Shown: in pieces, positions 1 to 7,506 of the stretch
How positions within the stretch are numbered: the stretch's first letter is position 1
Layout: each line of letters starts with the position of its first letter
From: Proteobacteria bacterium UBA7415
Lineage (GTDB): Bacteria; Pseudomonadota; Gammaproteobacteria; Arenicellales; Arenicellaceae
Assembly (NCBI GenBank): GCA_002470515.1
Contig: DKML01000031.1
Span: 434,001 to 498,000, forward strand
Reading direction: 5' to 3'
DNA length: 64,000 nucleotides
Translations under genes and position numbers: made by a program
Notes under the pieces: model-generated
Database searches by the model: none
Told to the model about the DNA's origin: nothing
What the model saw: the letters and a program-made list of their open reading frames with translations, nothing else

Positions 1-136
1 ACAAAGGCAAAAATATTCGCGAGCCCTGCGCTAGACCCAATTTGTTAAAATGAGTCGCAAGCAAGGGATTAACTTTTGACTCATGAAAGCCAATTTGATT
101 GTCTTTCCAGATCTTGTGCCAAAACTCAGATTCCAT
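1..136 (-). CDS. tpm: Thiopurine S-methyltransferase, N-terminal part (runs off the window)
   Basis: Reading the minus strand from the ATG at 134-136 gives about 45 residues starting MESEFWHKIW and containing NQIGFHESKVNPLL, the typical amino terminus of bacterial thiopurine S-methyltransferase (FWxxxW, then NxxGFH, then VNPLL). The family uses S-adenosylmethionine to methylate thiopurines and, in bacteria, selenium and tellurium compounds. Only the first fifth of the gene is visible; the SAM-binding part lies outside. It follows the ALDH gene on the same strand with a 68-base gap, so it may be the last gene of the lig operon or an independent neighbour. Identification is by motif only but is quite specific. 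Confidence 0.8.
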   Translation of the reverse strand, partial: MESEFWHKIWKDNQIGFHESKVNPLLATHFNKLGLAQGSRIFLPL

Positions 137-204
137 TGCGCATCGTGTCCATCAGTTGATTCAGTCGCTCTTACAAACTAACACTCGTAGTCAGCAACTT
201 AAGA

Positions 205-1647
205 CTAGAAAGGAAATTGCTGCTGTCCAGATTGAATAGTTATCCATTTCAAGTCGGTAAATGCCTCCATGGCAAATTTACCTCCCTCTCTTCCCATACC
301 ACTATTTTTCTGGCCTCCAAAAGGCACTACGGCCTCATCACGAATACTGGGCCCATTTACATGCACCATGCCTGCTTCTAGACCTTCGGTAAATTGAAGC
401 ATCTTCTGAAGATCGTTGGTTAGCACGGCTGCCGTCAGGCCATACTCTGAATCGTTTGCCAATTGCAGTGCGTGATCTGAATCTTCGGCTTTAACAACCG
501 CCGCGACGGGCCCGAAACATTCTGTACTAAATACGCCCATTTCTGCAGTCACATCGGCAAGCGCTGTAGGTTGAAAAACACTTCCTTCATAATCGCCACC
601 TCCTAACAAACGAGCGCCATCAGCAATCGCTGCATCGACTAAACCTTTTATAAAAGCGGGTTGCGATTCTCGAATGAGCGGCCCTACAATTACCCCAGGC
701 TCTCTTGGATTTCCAAACTTAAGACTCGCTATTTTAGCGGCGAACTTTTCATTAAATTCATCGTAAATCCCAGCCTCTACAATTACACGCGAGCCAGTCA
801 TGCAAACTTGACCTTGGTTCATGAAGTTAGAAAACGCTGCTGCATTAACGGCATAGTCAACGTCTGCATCATTAAGAATTACAATTGGGTTTTTGCCACC
901 CATTTCCAGCGTAAACTTTTTGTTGTGTGCAGCAGCAATGGCACCGATTGATTTACCCACGGCGGTCGAACCCGTAAACGTTATCTTCTTTACTTTTGGG
1001 TGGGTAATCAGCGTTTCGCCGAGATCAGCCCCTTGCGCAGGCAGAACGTTTAGAACGCCAGGAGGAAATCCGGCTTCTGTGAATATTTCAGCGATCTTAA
1101 GCCCAATAACAGGCGTCGCTTCTGAAGGTTTAAGCACTACGCAGTTTCCAGCCGCAATCGCCCAGCCGATTTTTCGTATTGCCAATAGCAGCGGAAAATT
1201 GAATGGCGCGATAGCGGTAACAACCCCCATAGGTCGTCGCACACTATAAGAACGAACACCAACATAGTTAGACACGTATGTCTCACCAGTAACACGCCGA
1301 CATTCTCCTGCCATGCCGCGTAGAAAGTCAGGCGCGTGGTGAGTTTCGTAACCCGCCTTGAGCATCGTCGAACCTCCTTCATCGATGAGCACATCTCGCA
1401 ACTCATCGCCGCGTGCCGTCATCACATCAGCCGCTTTTAGAAATAGGGCTTCTCTGGCTGACGGAAGTAAATCCTTCCAATCTTGAAAAGCCGTATAACA
1501 AGACTCAATTGCCGCGTTTGCATCCTCTATACCTGCCTGATGTACGGTGGCGTAAATATCGCCGTTGAAAGGGTTTAAAGAGTTTGCTGTCTGACCCGAT
1601 AGTGCATCGCGATATTCGCCGTCTATGAAAAGTTTATATTTGGTCAT
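205..1647 (-). CDS. NAD(P)-dependent aldehyde dehydrogenase, benzaldehyde/vanillin dehydrogenase-like
   Basis: A 480-residue aldehyde dehydrogenase (PF00171). The catalytic glutamate is E248 in LEMGGKNP and the catalytic cysteine C282 in NQGQVCMTGSRV; PFNFP near residue 150 is the cofactor-side asparagine motif. Length and motifs fit the salicylaldehyde/benzaldehyde/vanillin dehydrogenase group (480 residues is usual there). It begins 28 bases after ligJ and has a good ribosome site (AGAGGA), so it is the last lig-operon gene before tpm. The context suggests oxidation of an aromatic aldehyde such as 4-hydroxybenzaldehyde, vanillin or protocatechualdehyde to the acid entering the ring-cleavage pathway. 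The exact substrate is inference. Confidence 0.87.
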   Translation of the reverse strand: MTKYKLFIDGEYRDALSGQTANSLNPFNGDIYATVHQAGIEDANAAIESCYTAFQDWKDLLPSAREALFLKAADVMTARGDELRDVLIDEGGSTMLKAGYETHHAPDFLRGMAGECRRVTGETYVSNYVGVRSYSVRRPMGVVTAIAPFNFPLLLAIRKIGWAIAAGNCVVLKPSEATPVIGLKIAEIFTEAGFPPGVLNVLPAQGADLGETLITHPKVKKITFTGSTAVGKSIGAIAAAHNKKFTLEMGGKNPIVILNDADVDYAVNAAAFSNFMNQGQVCMTGSRVIVEAGIYDEFNEKFAAKIASLKFGNPREPGVIVGPLIRESQPAFIKGLVDAAIADGARLLGGGDYEGSVFQPTALADVTAEMGVFSTECFGPVAAVVKAEDSDHALQLANDSEYGLTAAVLTNDLQKMLQFTEGLEAGMVHVNGPSIRDEAVVPFGGQKNSGMGREGGKFAMEAFTDLKWITIQSGQQQFPF

Positions 1648-1675
1648 TGAGTCCTCTATTCTTTATTGCTTTAGA

Positions 1676-2686
1676 CTAGGCTTTGAGGCGACTAAATACT
1701 TTGCGCGCGTTGCCTTCGAATATATTATATCGATCTTCGTCGTTTAGTTTTGTGTTCGCATCAATATAACGTTTTGTATCATCAAAATAATTGTCGGTTT
1801 CTGGGTCAATACCGCGCACAGCGCCAATCATTTCGGAGGCAAACAATATATTGTCAACCGGGATAATATCCAGCAATAGATCAATCCCTTTTTGGTGATA
1901 CACGCAGGTATCAAAATAGACATTGCGCAACATTACTTCGTTTAAATCACCCAAACCTTTGTCTTGGGCGATACCACGAAAGCGCCCCCAGTGGTAAGGA
2001 ACGGCGCCACCACCATGAGGAATTATAAATTTTAGATCAGGAAAATCATCAAACAAATTTGAGTACATCAATTGATCAAATGCAGTAGTGTCTGCGCCTA
2101 AATAGTGTGACCCCGTTGCGCTAAAACAATCATTACATGATGCACTCACATGAATCATAGCAGGCACATCTAGCTCGACCATTTTTTCGTAAAATGGATA
2201 CCATGATTTATCATCTAGGCGAGCGTCTTTCCAAAATCCCCCAGTCGTGTCAGGGTTAAGGTTAACGCCAATAAAACCCATCTCTTCAACGCATCTAACC
2301 ATCTCACCGATACTCTTAGATGGGTCCACGCCAGGCGATTGAGGAAGCTGTGCGACAGGCGCAAAGTTTTCAGGAAACAAATCACAAACTCGACGAATTA
2401 TATCGTTTTGGTGTTCAGTCCAATACTTGCTGGTGTGCTCATTGCCGACATGATGCGCCATCCAACTTGCTCTTGGCGAAAATATGGTTAAGTCGGTGCC
2501 TCGCTGCTTTTGTAGCTTAAGCTGGTTCTGTTCAATGCTTTCGCGTAACTCGTCATCAGTAACACGCATTGCGCCTTTGCTACCTACGTAACTGGGGTCC
2601 TTTGCCAGTTCGGCTTTTTGCGCTTCTCTCCACTCACCCACTCCTGCAGGCGTAGTCGTGTAATGCCCATGGCAATCAATAATCAT
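1676..2686 (-). CDS. ligJ: 4-oxalomesaconate hydratase (LigJ type, amidohydrolase superfamily)
   Basis: A 336-residue amidohydrolase-2 family protein. It hydrates 4-carboxy-2-hydroxymuconate/4-oxalomesaconate to 4-carboxy-4-hydroxy-2-oxoadipate in protocatechuate 4,5-cleavage. The N-terminal metal motif DCHGH supplies H6 and H8; other likely metal/catalytic residues are H179 (MIHVSAS), H224 (IPHGGGAVPYHWGRF) and E285 (LFASE). The closing NARKVFSRL also matches LigJ of sphingomonads. It lies 21 bases after ligB and 28 before the ALDH, in one operon with ligAB. ACMSD and gamma-resorcylate decarboxylase are related, but the neighbours and HGGGAVPY motif favour LigJ. Confidence 0.9.
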   Translation of the reverse strand: MIIDCHGHYTTTPAGVGEWREAQKAELAKDPSYVGSKGAMRVTDDELRESIEQNQLKLQKQRGTDLTIFSPRASWMAHHVGNEHTSKYWTEHQNDIIRRVCDLFPENFAPVAQLPQSPGVDPSKSIGEMVRCVEEMGFIGVNLNPDTTGGFWKDARLDDKSWYPFYEKMVELDVPAMIHVSASCNDCFSATGSHYLGADTTAFDQLMYSNLFDDFPDLKFIIPHGGGAVPYHWGRFRGIAQDKGLGDLNEVMLRNVYFDTCVYHQKGIDLLLDIIPVDNILFASEMIGAVRGIDPETDNYFDDTKRYIDANTKLNDEDRYNIFEGNARKVFSRLKA

Positions 2687-2707
2687 GGTGAATCTCTAAG
2701 GTTTAAA

Positions 2708-3547
2708 TTATTTATTTTCAAGAATCGTCAAACCGTACCCTGTGTTAGAAACAGGCACATGATAAAAGCGATACTTTTCTTCAACTTGGTCGTCCATAGC
2801 ACCGCGCATGATCAACCACATAATCATTTCAATGCCTTCAGAACCAGCCTCACGGATAAAGTGAGTGTGTGGTTGCTTGGCAAGCTCGGCGGGATCGCTA
2901 ACCAACGAATTCAGAAAATCAATATCAAATTCTTTGTTTATTAAGCCCGCACGCTCGCCTTGTAACTGATGAGACATGCCGCCCGTGCCAAATACGGCCA
3001 CGGTTATATCCTCACCGAACGAATCAATGGCTTTGCGAAGCGCCTTACCTAATTGATAGCAGCGGTTTGCCGTTGGTGGCGGGTATTGAATAACATTCAC
3101 TGCAAATGGTATTACCTTGCAAGGCCATTCGTCTGGCTGATCGTAGGCGATAGACAATGGAACGGTTAGCCCATGATCAACATCCATTTTGTTACTAATA
3201 GTCAGATCGAACTCACTCAGAATGAGTGACTCTGCTATATGCCATGCAAACTCTGAATGCCCTTGCACACTGGGTACTTTACGCGGTCCATAACCCTCAT
3301 CGGCCGGCTCAAACTCATCGGCGACTCCAATGGTGAAGGTTGAGATATTTTCTAACGAAAACGACGACGCATGATCGTTATAAACGATAAAACAAACATC
3401 TGGCTTGTTCTGCTTGATCCATTCCTTACAAGGCTCGATTCCAGCAAAAAAATCCTTCCAGTAATCTTCACCCTGCTTACCATGATCAACGGCAGCGCCA
3501 ATTGCCGGCACATGCGCGGTGCCTATTCCGCCGATTATTTTGGCCAT
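2708..3547 (-). CDS. ligB: Protocatechuate 4,5-dioxygenase, beta (catalytic) subunit
   Basis: A 279-residue class III extradiol dioxygenase (LigB superfamily, PF02900). With LigA it opens the ring of protocatechuate between C4 and C5, giving 4-carboxy-2-hydroxymuconate-6-semialdehyde. Fe(II) ligands by comparison with Sphingobium LigB are H12 (GTAHVPA), H59 (YNDHAS) and E240 (GSEGIE); the acid-base histidine is H193 (GGMSHQLQGERAG). DVDHGLTVPLS and the stretch WPCKVIPFAVNV are nearly those of characterised LigB. The start overlaps the end of ligA by 13 bases, suggesting translational coupling and equal subunit synthesis. Function is very well supported; gallate cleavage as a side activity cannot be excluded. 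Confidence 0.96.
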   Translation of the reverse strand: MAKIIGGIGTAHVPAIGAAVDHGKQGEDYWKDFFAGIEPCKEWIKQNKPDVCFIVYNDHASSFSLENISTFTIGVADEFEPADEGYGPRKVPSVQGHSEFAWHIAESLILSEFDLTISNKMDVDHGLTVPLSIAYDQPDEWPCKVIPFAVNVIQYPPPTANRCYQLGKALRKAIDSFGEDITVAVFGTGGMSHQLQGERAGLINKEFDIDFLNSLVSDPAELAKQPHTHFIREAGSEGIEMIMWLIMRGAMDDQVEEKYRFYHVPVSNTGYGLTILENK

Positions 3548-3954
3548 TTTGGATACTCCTGCACTTCGTTAGTTTTACTGCGATTATTTTCAATCGAACG
3601 ACCACCCGCCAACATCATGTCTCGAAACTCTTCAAAACTCATGCCGTTACCTGACATGGCTGCGCCCGCGTGTTGCATCGACAGCCCATCAAAAATTGCC
3701 AATTTGAAGGTATAGTAGATATTCCCTCCCAAGCGGAGAAGCCCGAGAAAATCTCTATCCAATATCGCCTTGCTCTGCTCTGCAGTCATAGGAAATTGCT
3801 CCAAATATTTAGCTTCGTCTGCACGAAATGCATCACGGTTATCAGCCTTATTCAAAGACATACAAAACATATTTAGGTGGTAGCCCTTTCGGGAATGTTG
3901 ACCATCTAGGATGTAAGTCCCCGGGATGTCGTCATACTCTCTAGGTTCTCTCAT
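3535..3954 (-). CDS. ligA: Protocatechuate 4,5-dioxygenase, alpha subunit
   Basis: A 139-residue all-helical LigA-domain protein (PF07746), the small subunit that covers the active site of LigB and helps bind the substrate carboxylate. Diagnostic stretches are DDIPGTYILDGQHSRKGYHLN near the N terminus, CMSLNKADNRDAFRADE, and MLAGGRS near residue 118. Length matches Sphingobium LigA. The ATG at 3954 has an AGAGG ribosome site six bases upstream. It precedes and overlaps ligB, the usual LigAB order, and follows the MFS gene by 88 bases. Confidence 0.95.
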   Translation of the reverse strand: MREPREYDDIPGTYILDGQHSRKGYHLNMFCMSLNKADNRDAFRADEAKYLEQFPMTAEQSKAILDRDFLGLLRLGGNIYYTFKLAIFDGLSMQHAGAAMSGNGMSFEEFRDMMLAGGRSIENNRSKTNEVQEYPKWPK

Positions 3955-4042
3955 ATTAGCCTCTAGGTTCTCGCATAATTTTAAAAACTTCCTCAGATAA
4001 GGTTCGTTCGTTTACTGTTATGAATGTTTATCAAAATCCTCT

Positions 4043-5260
4043 TCAAGCTACTTCTGCTTGAGCTTGCTCTGGGTACTTACCCATCATCAAAAACAACACC
4101 ATTGATAGAACACACAGACCAATGGAAACGGCTAAGATTAAATCGTAGCTTCCAGTACTTTCGGCCGAGCCACCAAAAATAACCGGAGCTATTCCAGCGC
4201 CTACGGTAAACGCCGCATAGATGCCACCAAAGATCGCGGCATAATGTCGGGGACCAAAATAGCGCCCTGTTAGATACGCCATCATATCGAGCTCCGCGCC
4301 TGCCGCTAGACCAATACATATCGCAACGAACACCGCAGTGGTATAGCTCACATCGCCGCCGAGCAGTAGATACATACCAATAGCAGGCAATGCAAAAAAC
4401 ACACACGCGACGCCTGGTGCCCAAAACCGATCAACTAACACGCCAACGGCAAGTCGACCGAATATAACTGTGATACCCATGATTGACGCGATGCCCGCAA
4501 TGGTTGGCCGGTCTAGTCCTTCTGCGCCCATAATTCTTTCGAAATTCGAGAGCAAGCCAACAACCACAATCACAGTCGAAAACAACACGGCGCTAAGAAT
4601 CCAAAACTTAGTAGTACGCATTGCTTCCTTGCGCGTAACTCCCCATCCCGCTGAAACCGAGTTGCCCTTATCTACTTCCTCGCCCTCTTTTTGTTTGAAT
4701 AAGAAAAACACAATTGGCAGCGATATGGCCAAAGCTCCAACACCGATTGCTTGATACGCTGCACGCCAACCATAATCAGAAATAATGCTTTCAACTAAAG
4801 GCGGCAAAATAAACGCACCAATTCCAGTACCCGCCATCGTAATGCCAATGGCTTTACCACGGTGTTGTTTGAAGTACCCGTTTAGTGCCGCCGTCCAAAT
4901 AATCGGCAATGACGATGCGGCTAAGATCGACAAAAATGCCCAGCTCAGCAACCAAAAAATAAAGTTGCCGTTATTAATGGATATCAGAAAGTAACCGAGC
5001 GCATGACCTACAAGGCCTAGCATGCCGATTTTCTTTAAACCGATTTTTTCAGCTAACGAGCCTACTAGCGGCGCTGTAAGTAAACCAGCGCACATCATTA
5101 CTGTAAAGCCTAGAAAAAACTGGGGCGGAGTCCATCCGAACTCTTGCGTAACGGGACCAACAAAAAATCCCTGCGTATAATTTGTAATCGTAATTAAGCC
5201 ACACAGGGTGCCAATTACTGCGGCGACTAGGGTCCCCCACCCTTCTTTAAATTCGTTCAT
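4043..5260 (-). CDS. MFS transporter, probable aromatic-acid uptake (paralogue of the gene at 60411-61628)
   Basis: A 405-residue major facilitator with about 12 hydrophobic segments. NYTQGFFVGPV in TM1 and GWTPPQF just after it, then the loop HRGKAIGITMAGTG between TM4 and TM5, are typical of the oxalate/formate-antiporter-like MFS group often found in aromatic catabolic clusters. It is first in the minus-strand operon ahead of ligA, so it probably imports protocatechuate or a related hydroxybenzoate. A paralogue of identical length, clearly similar throughout (N termini MNEFKEGW and MNEFREGW), lies at 60411-61628 in the second ring-cleavage locus. Substrate and direction are inferred from context. 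Confidence 0.85.
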   Translation of the reverse strand: MNEFKEGWGTLVAAVIGTLCGLITITNYTQGFFVGPVTQEFGWTPPQFFLGFTVMMCAGLLTAPLVGSLAEKIGLKKIGMLGLVGHALGYFLISINNGNFIFWLLSWAFLSILAASSLPIIWTAALNGYFKQHRGKAIGITMAGTGIGAFILPPLVESIISDYGWRAAYQAIGVGALAISLPIVFFLFKQKEGEEVDKGNSVSAGWGVTRKEAMRTTKFWILSAVLFSTVIVVVGLLSNFERIMGAEGLDRPTIAGIASIMGITVIFGRLAVGVLVDRFWAPGVACVFFALPAIGMYLLLGGDVSYTTAVFVAICIGLAAGAELDMMAYLTGRYFGPRHYAAIFGGIYAAFTVGAGIAPVIFGGSAESTGSYDLILAVSIGLCVLSMVLFLMMGKYPEQAQAEVA

Positions 5261-5339
5261 CTATATCACCACAACTATTTTGGTCGTAATTATTATTATT
5301 TAGAAATTAAGTCTAACCATTAGCTGGCGATAAAAGAAA

Positions 5340-5400
5340 TCAACTATTCTGAAATAGTCATGAATTCTGCAACACGACAAATTTCACTATTAGTCATATC
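5340..5400. promoter_or_regulatory. Divergent control region between the lig operon and the SIP gene, with repeated AGTCAT boxes
   Basis: The 150-190 base interval between the MFS/ligAB operon (minus) and the siderophore-interacting-type gene (plus) carries ATAGTCATGA at 5354-5363 and ATTAGTCATA at 5389-5398. Near-identical ATTAGTCATGA sits at 9417-9427 (between the sulfatase and ligC) and at 13409-13419 (start of the LysR gene). The repetition in front of lig genes suggests an operator for the double-HTH LysR protein, but this is only pattern evidence. Confidence 0.35.
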
Positions 5401-5442
5401 AATTTCAGTAAAGTGCTCATGAGACCTCGTAGAATCGCGAGT

Positions 5443-6207
5443 ATGAAACAAGACCGCAAATCGGCCGTCAGAGAACTGCAAGTACTCTCCGTGCACAAAA
5501 TCAGTCCTCACTATCGCAGGATCACTTTAGGTGGAGAGAAGCTTTTAGGCTTTCCCGCTGATGAAACAGGCGGGTACATAAAGTTACTTTTTGAAGACTC
5601 AATATCTCAACTACCTTTGTTGCGCACTTACACAATCCGCAACACACGCATTGATCAGCTCGAAATTGATGTGGATTTTGTTTTGCATGAAGACGGCGGG
5701 CCAGCCTCATTATGGGCCGAGCAAACCGAAGTCGGCGCTATCATAAAAGTCGGTGGGCCAGGGCCAAAAAAACTCGTTGACTTAAACGCTGACTGGTTCT
5801 TGCTCGCAGGAGACATGACAGCACTGCCCGCCATATGCGTGAACCTGGAGCAACTGCCGGAAGATGCCCAAGGGCACGTCTTGCTGGAGGTTCCGAGCGA
5901 ACAAGATATTCAGCCTATAACCATGCCGTCAGACATGGCTATCGAATGGATAATTAACCCACAACCAGGGCAGAATCCAGACCTACTTGTTGATGCTGTT
6001 AAAGCTATACCGTGGAGAACAGGTATACCAGGAATATGGTCAGCCTGCGAATTTAAGGCGATGAAAGAACTTCGTAAATATTATATGAAGGAGCGCGGCA
6101 TCGACCGCAAGCAGTTCTATATCTCTAGTTACTGGAAACACGGCGTCAGTGAGGATGAGCACAAACTGGTTAAGCAAAATGATGCCAAAATACAGACTGG
6201 AAGCTAA
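5443..6207 (+). CDS. Siderophore-interacting protein family FAD/NAD(P)H reductase
   Basis: About 254 residues from the ATG at 5443; in-frame earlier starts at 5413 (GTG) and 5419 exist, but 5443 aligns with the paralogue at 62748-63500. ViuB/SIP family: an N-terminal FAD-binding barrel with RRITLGGEKL and the FAD motif RTYTIRN, the GGPGPKKLVD turn, then a NAD(P)H domain with LLAGDMTALPAI and a C-terminal KQFYISSYWKHG. Known members reduce ferric siderophores in the cytoplasm. No siderophore genes are nearby; it sits beside the Fe(II)-dependent LigAB genes and ends convergently 60 bases from a NrtS-like gene. A role in supplying or restoring Fe(II) for ring-cleavage enzymes is a plausible inference. 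Confidence 0.85.
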   Translation: MKQDRKSAVRELQVLSVHKISPHYRRITLGGEKLLGFPADETGGYIKLLFEDSISQLPLLRTYTIRNTRIDQLEIDVDFVLHEDGGPASLWAEQTEVGAIIKVGGPGPKKLVDLNADWFLLAGDMTALPAICVNLEQLPEDAQGHVLLEVPSEQDIQPITMPSDMAIEWIINPQPGQNPDLLVDAVKAIPWRTGIPGIWSACEFKAMKELRKYYMKERGIDRKQFYISSYWKHGVSEDEHKLVKQNDAKIQTGS

Positions 6208-6243
6208 AAAAAAGTGTCGCGGAAACTCGGCGGCACTTTCTTT
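6208..6243. terminator. Probable bidirectional terminator
   Basis: AAAGTGTCGC (6211-6220) pairs with GCGGCACTTT (6230-6239), a ten-base stem with one G-T pair and a nine-base loop, preceded by an A run and followed by a T-rich stretch. It lies between the convergent SIP (+) and NrtS (-) genes and could serve both. Confidence 0.7.
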
Positions 6244-6267
6244 GCAGTTCTGCAGATCGCGGTTGGG

Positions 6268-6537
6268 CTAATTATTGCTAACGCTATTAGACTCGTTAGA
6301 CCTGATCGCCCCCACCGCAGACCAGGTTGAAACACTGTACGGCACGAAATAAGTCAAAATGACTTTGGCAAGATCCAAGCTTGTCATCGACACAGGTAGC
6401 ATTTTGTCGCCATGATTTATTAGCGCCAAAATAGTTCCTACAATAAGTGCTACCCTAATTGCTCTGGGCAGCACTCGCTGAGACAAAGCAATCGTTAAAA
6501 AGCTTTGTTTTGGGAGTGTATCGTTTGAGTGAAACAT
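6268..6537 (-). CDS. NrtS-like nitrate/nitrite transporter family small membrane protein
   Basis: An 89-residue protein with two hydrophobic segments. The central signature is RVALIVGTILALINHGD, followed by KVILTYFVPYSVSTWSAVGAI, matching the small two-helix NrtS family, known as low-affinity nitrate/nitrite transporters in cyanobacteria and some marine gammaproteobacteria. It is a true gene and not a shadow: an independent paralogue with the same two motifs (VGTILTTINQGN, FCVPYCVSTYAAVDAI) occurs at 63659-63898, also next to a SIP-family gene. It is 36 bases downstream of the SDR gene on the same strand. Transport of nitrate in this context is unproven. Confidence 0.8.
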   Translation of the reverse strand: MFHSNDTLPKQSFLTIALSQRVLPRAIRVALIVGTILALINHGDKMLPVSMTSLDLAKVILTYFVPYSVSTWSAVGAIRSNESNSVSNN

Positions 6538-6573
6538 AACTTATTCAGATCGCCAATCAAGCAAGAGGATAGT

Positions 6574-7362
6574 TTACAACCCGTTCATTCCCGTCATGAC
6601 GTGGGCAAACATACCGCCATCACAAGGAATGTTCGCGCCGCGAATCCAAGCACTGGCATCGCTGCACATAAATACGGCAACCGGGGCAATGTCTGTCGGC
6701 AAACCCGCTCGATCCATAACTTTCATATCTTCTTCCGCTCGCTCGCCTAAGGTCTCTAAGAAATCCTTTAGGATAGGCGTCTCAACAGGACCAGGGCTCA
6801 CGCAGTTCATACGGATCCCTCGCTCTCGCCATGTCCAACGGTTTTGCATTGTCCATGCGATCAACACTTCTTTAGCAAAAAAGTAGCTGCGCTCATCATC
6901 CACGCCTAACTCTTCACAAACTTGCGCCAAGTTCTCGAACGTCGCTTTAGTTTGAAAACCTTTAATCTGGTCCACAGCGTCGGGCCAGCCCAATCCTGCC
7001 AGAGAAGCTATATTTACAATTGCACCACCATCACTCATTTTTTCGATGAGACTCATGGTCAACATTTGCAAACCCAACACATTGACCTTCATTACTGGCA
7101 GAGCACCCGCCGTTGGCGGCAAGCCGGCAATGTTGCACAAGCCATCAATACCGCTCGGGATTTCTGCGGCTGCATTGGCAATGCTGGCAGGGTTGGACAG
7201 GTCGATTTCGATGTAGTGGTCAACATGCTGTTCAGGTTTGTTTCTATCCAAGCCGATTACCTTGGCACCCACCGCTTTCAATTGCTTCGCAGTTTCGGCG
7301 CCGATGCCTGACGCAGCGCCCGTTACTACGATTGTTTTTTCTGAAAGGTCAAATAAAGACAT
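6574..7362 (-). CDS. Short-chain dehydrogenase/reductase, coniferyl-alcohol-dehydrogenase-like
   Basis: Start chosen at 7362 (MSLFDLSEK), which has GGAG eight bases upstream; the in-frame TTG four codons earlier overlaps that ribosome site. The 262-residue protein is a classical SDR: cofactor motif TGAASGIG, NIAG (N in NNAG position), catalytic YFFAK in place of the YxxxK region, and NCVSPGPVETPIL. Lack of a long 100-120 loop and the stretch QNRWTWRERGIRMNCVSPG match CalA-type coniferyl-alcohol dehydrogenases and the related 3-alpha-hydroxysteroid group. The lig context favours oxidation of a lignin-type cinnamyl alcohol to its aldehyde. It is 144 bases downstream of the sulfatase on the same strand. 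Confidence 0.8.
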   Translation of the reverse strand: MSLFDLSEKTIVVTGAASGIGAETAKQLKAVGAKVIGLDRNKPEQHVDHYIEIDLSNPASIANAAAEIPSGIDGLCNIAGLPPTAGALPVMKVNVLGLQMLTMSLIEKMSDGGAIVNIASLAGLGWPDAVDQIKGFQTKATFENLAQVCEELGVDDERSYFFAKEVLIAWTMQNRWTWRERGIRMNCVSPGPVETPILKDFLETLGERAEEDMKVMDRAGLPTDIAPVAVFMCSDASAWIRGANIPCDGGMFAHVMTGMNGL

Positions 7363-7435
7363 AATCTTCTCCAAGTTTTTATTGTTCTAATCTAGCGGAT
7401 ATGGGTAACCATGAGCAATGGAAACTGATTCTGTC

Positions 7436-7448
7436 GTCATGCATAAAA
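7436..7448. promoter_or_regulatory. Candidate operator GTCATGCATAAAA upstream of the SDR gene
   Basis: The 13-mer GTCATGCATAAAA, followed closely by AGAC, lies in the sulfatase-SDR gap. The identical 13-mer, again followed by AGAC, is at 13334-13346 in the ligU/LysR divergent region. A chance repeat of this length is possible in 64 kb, so this is a weak call that rests on position. Confidence 0.25.
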
Positions 7449-7506
7449 CAAGACAGTGCTGCGGCCATGCGGCGCATTGATCTGAACTGAACTGAATAAA
7501 AGCACA

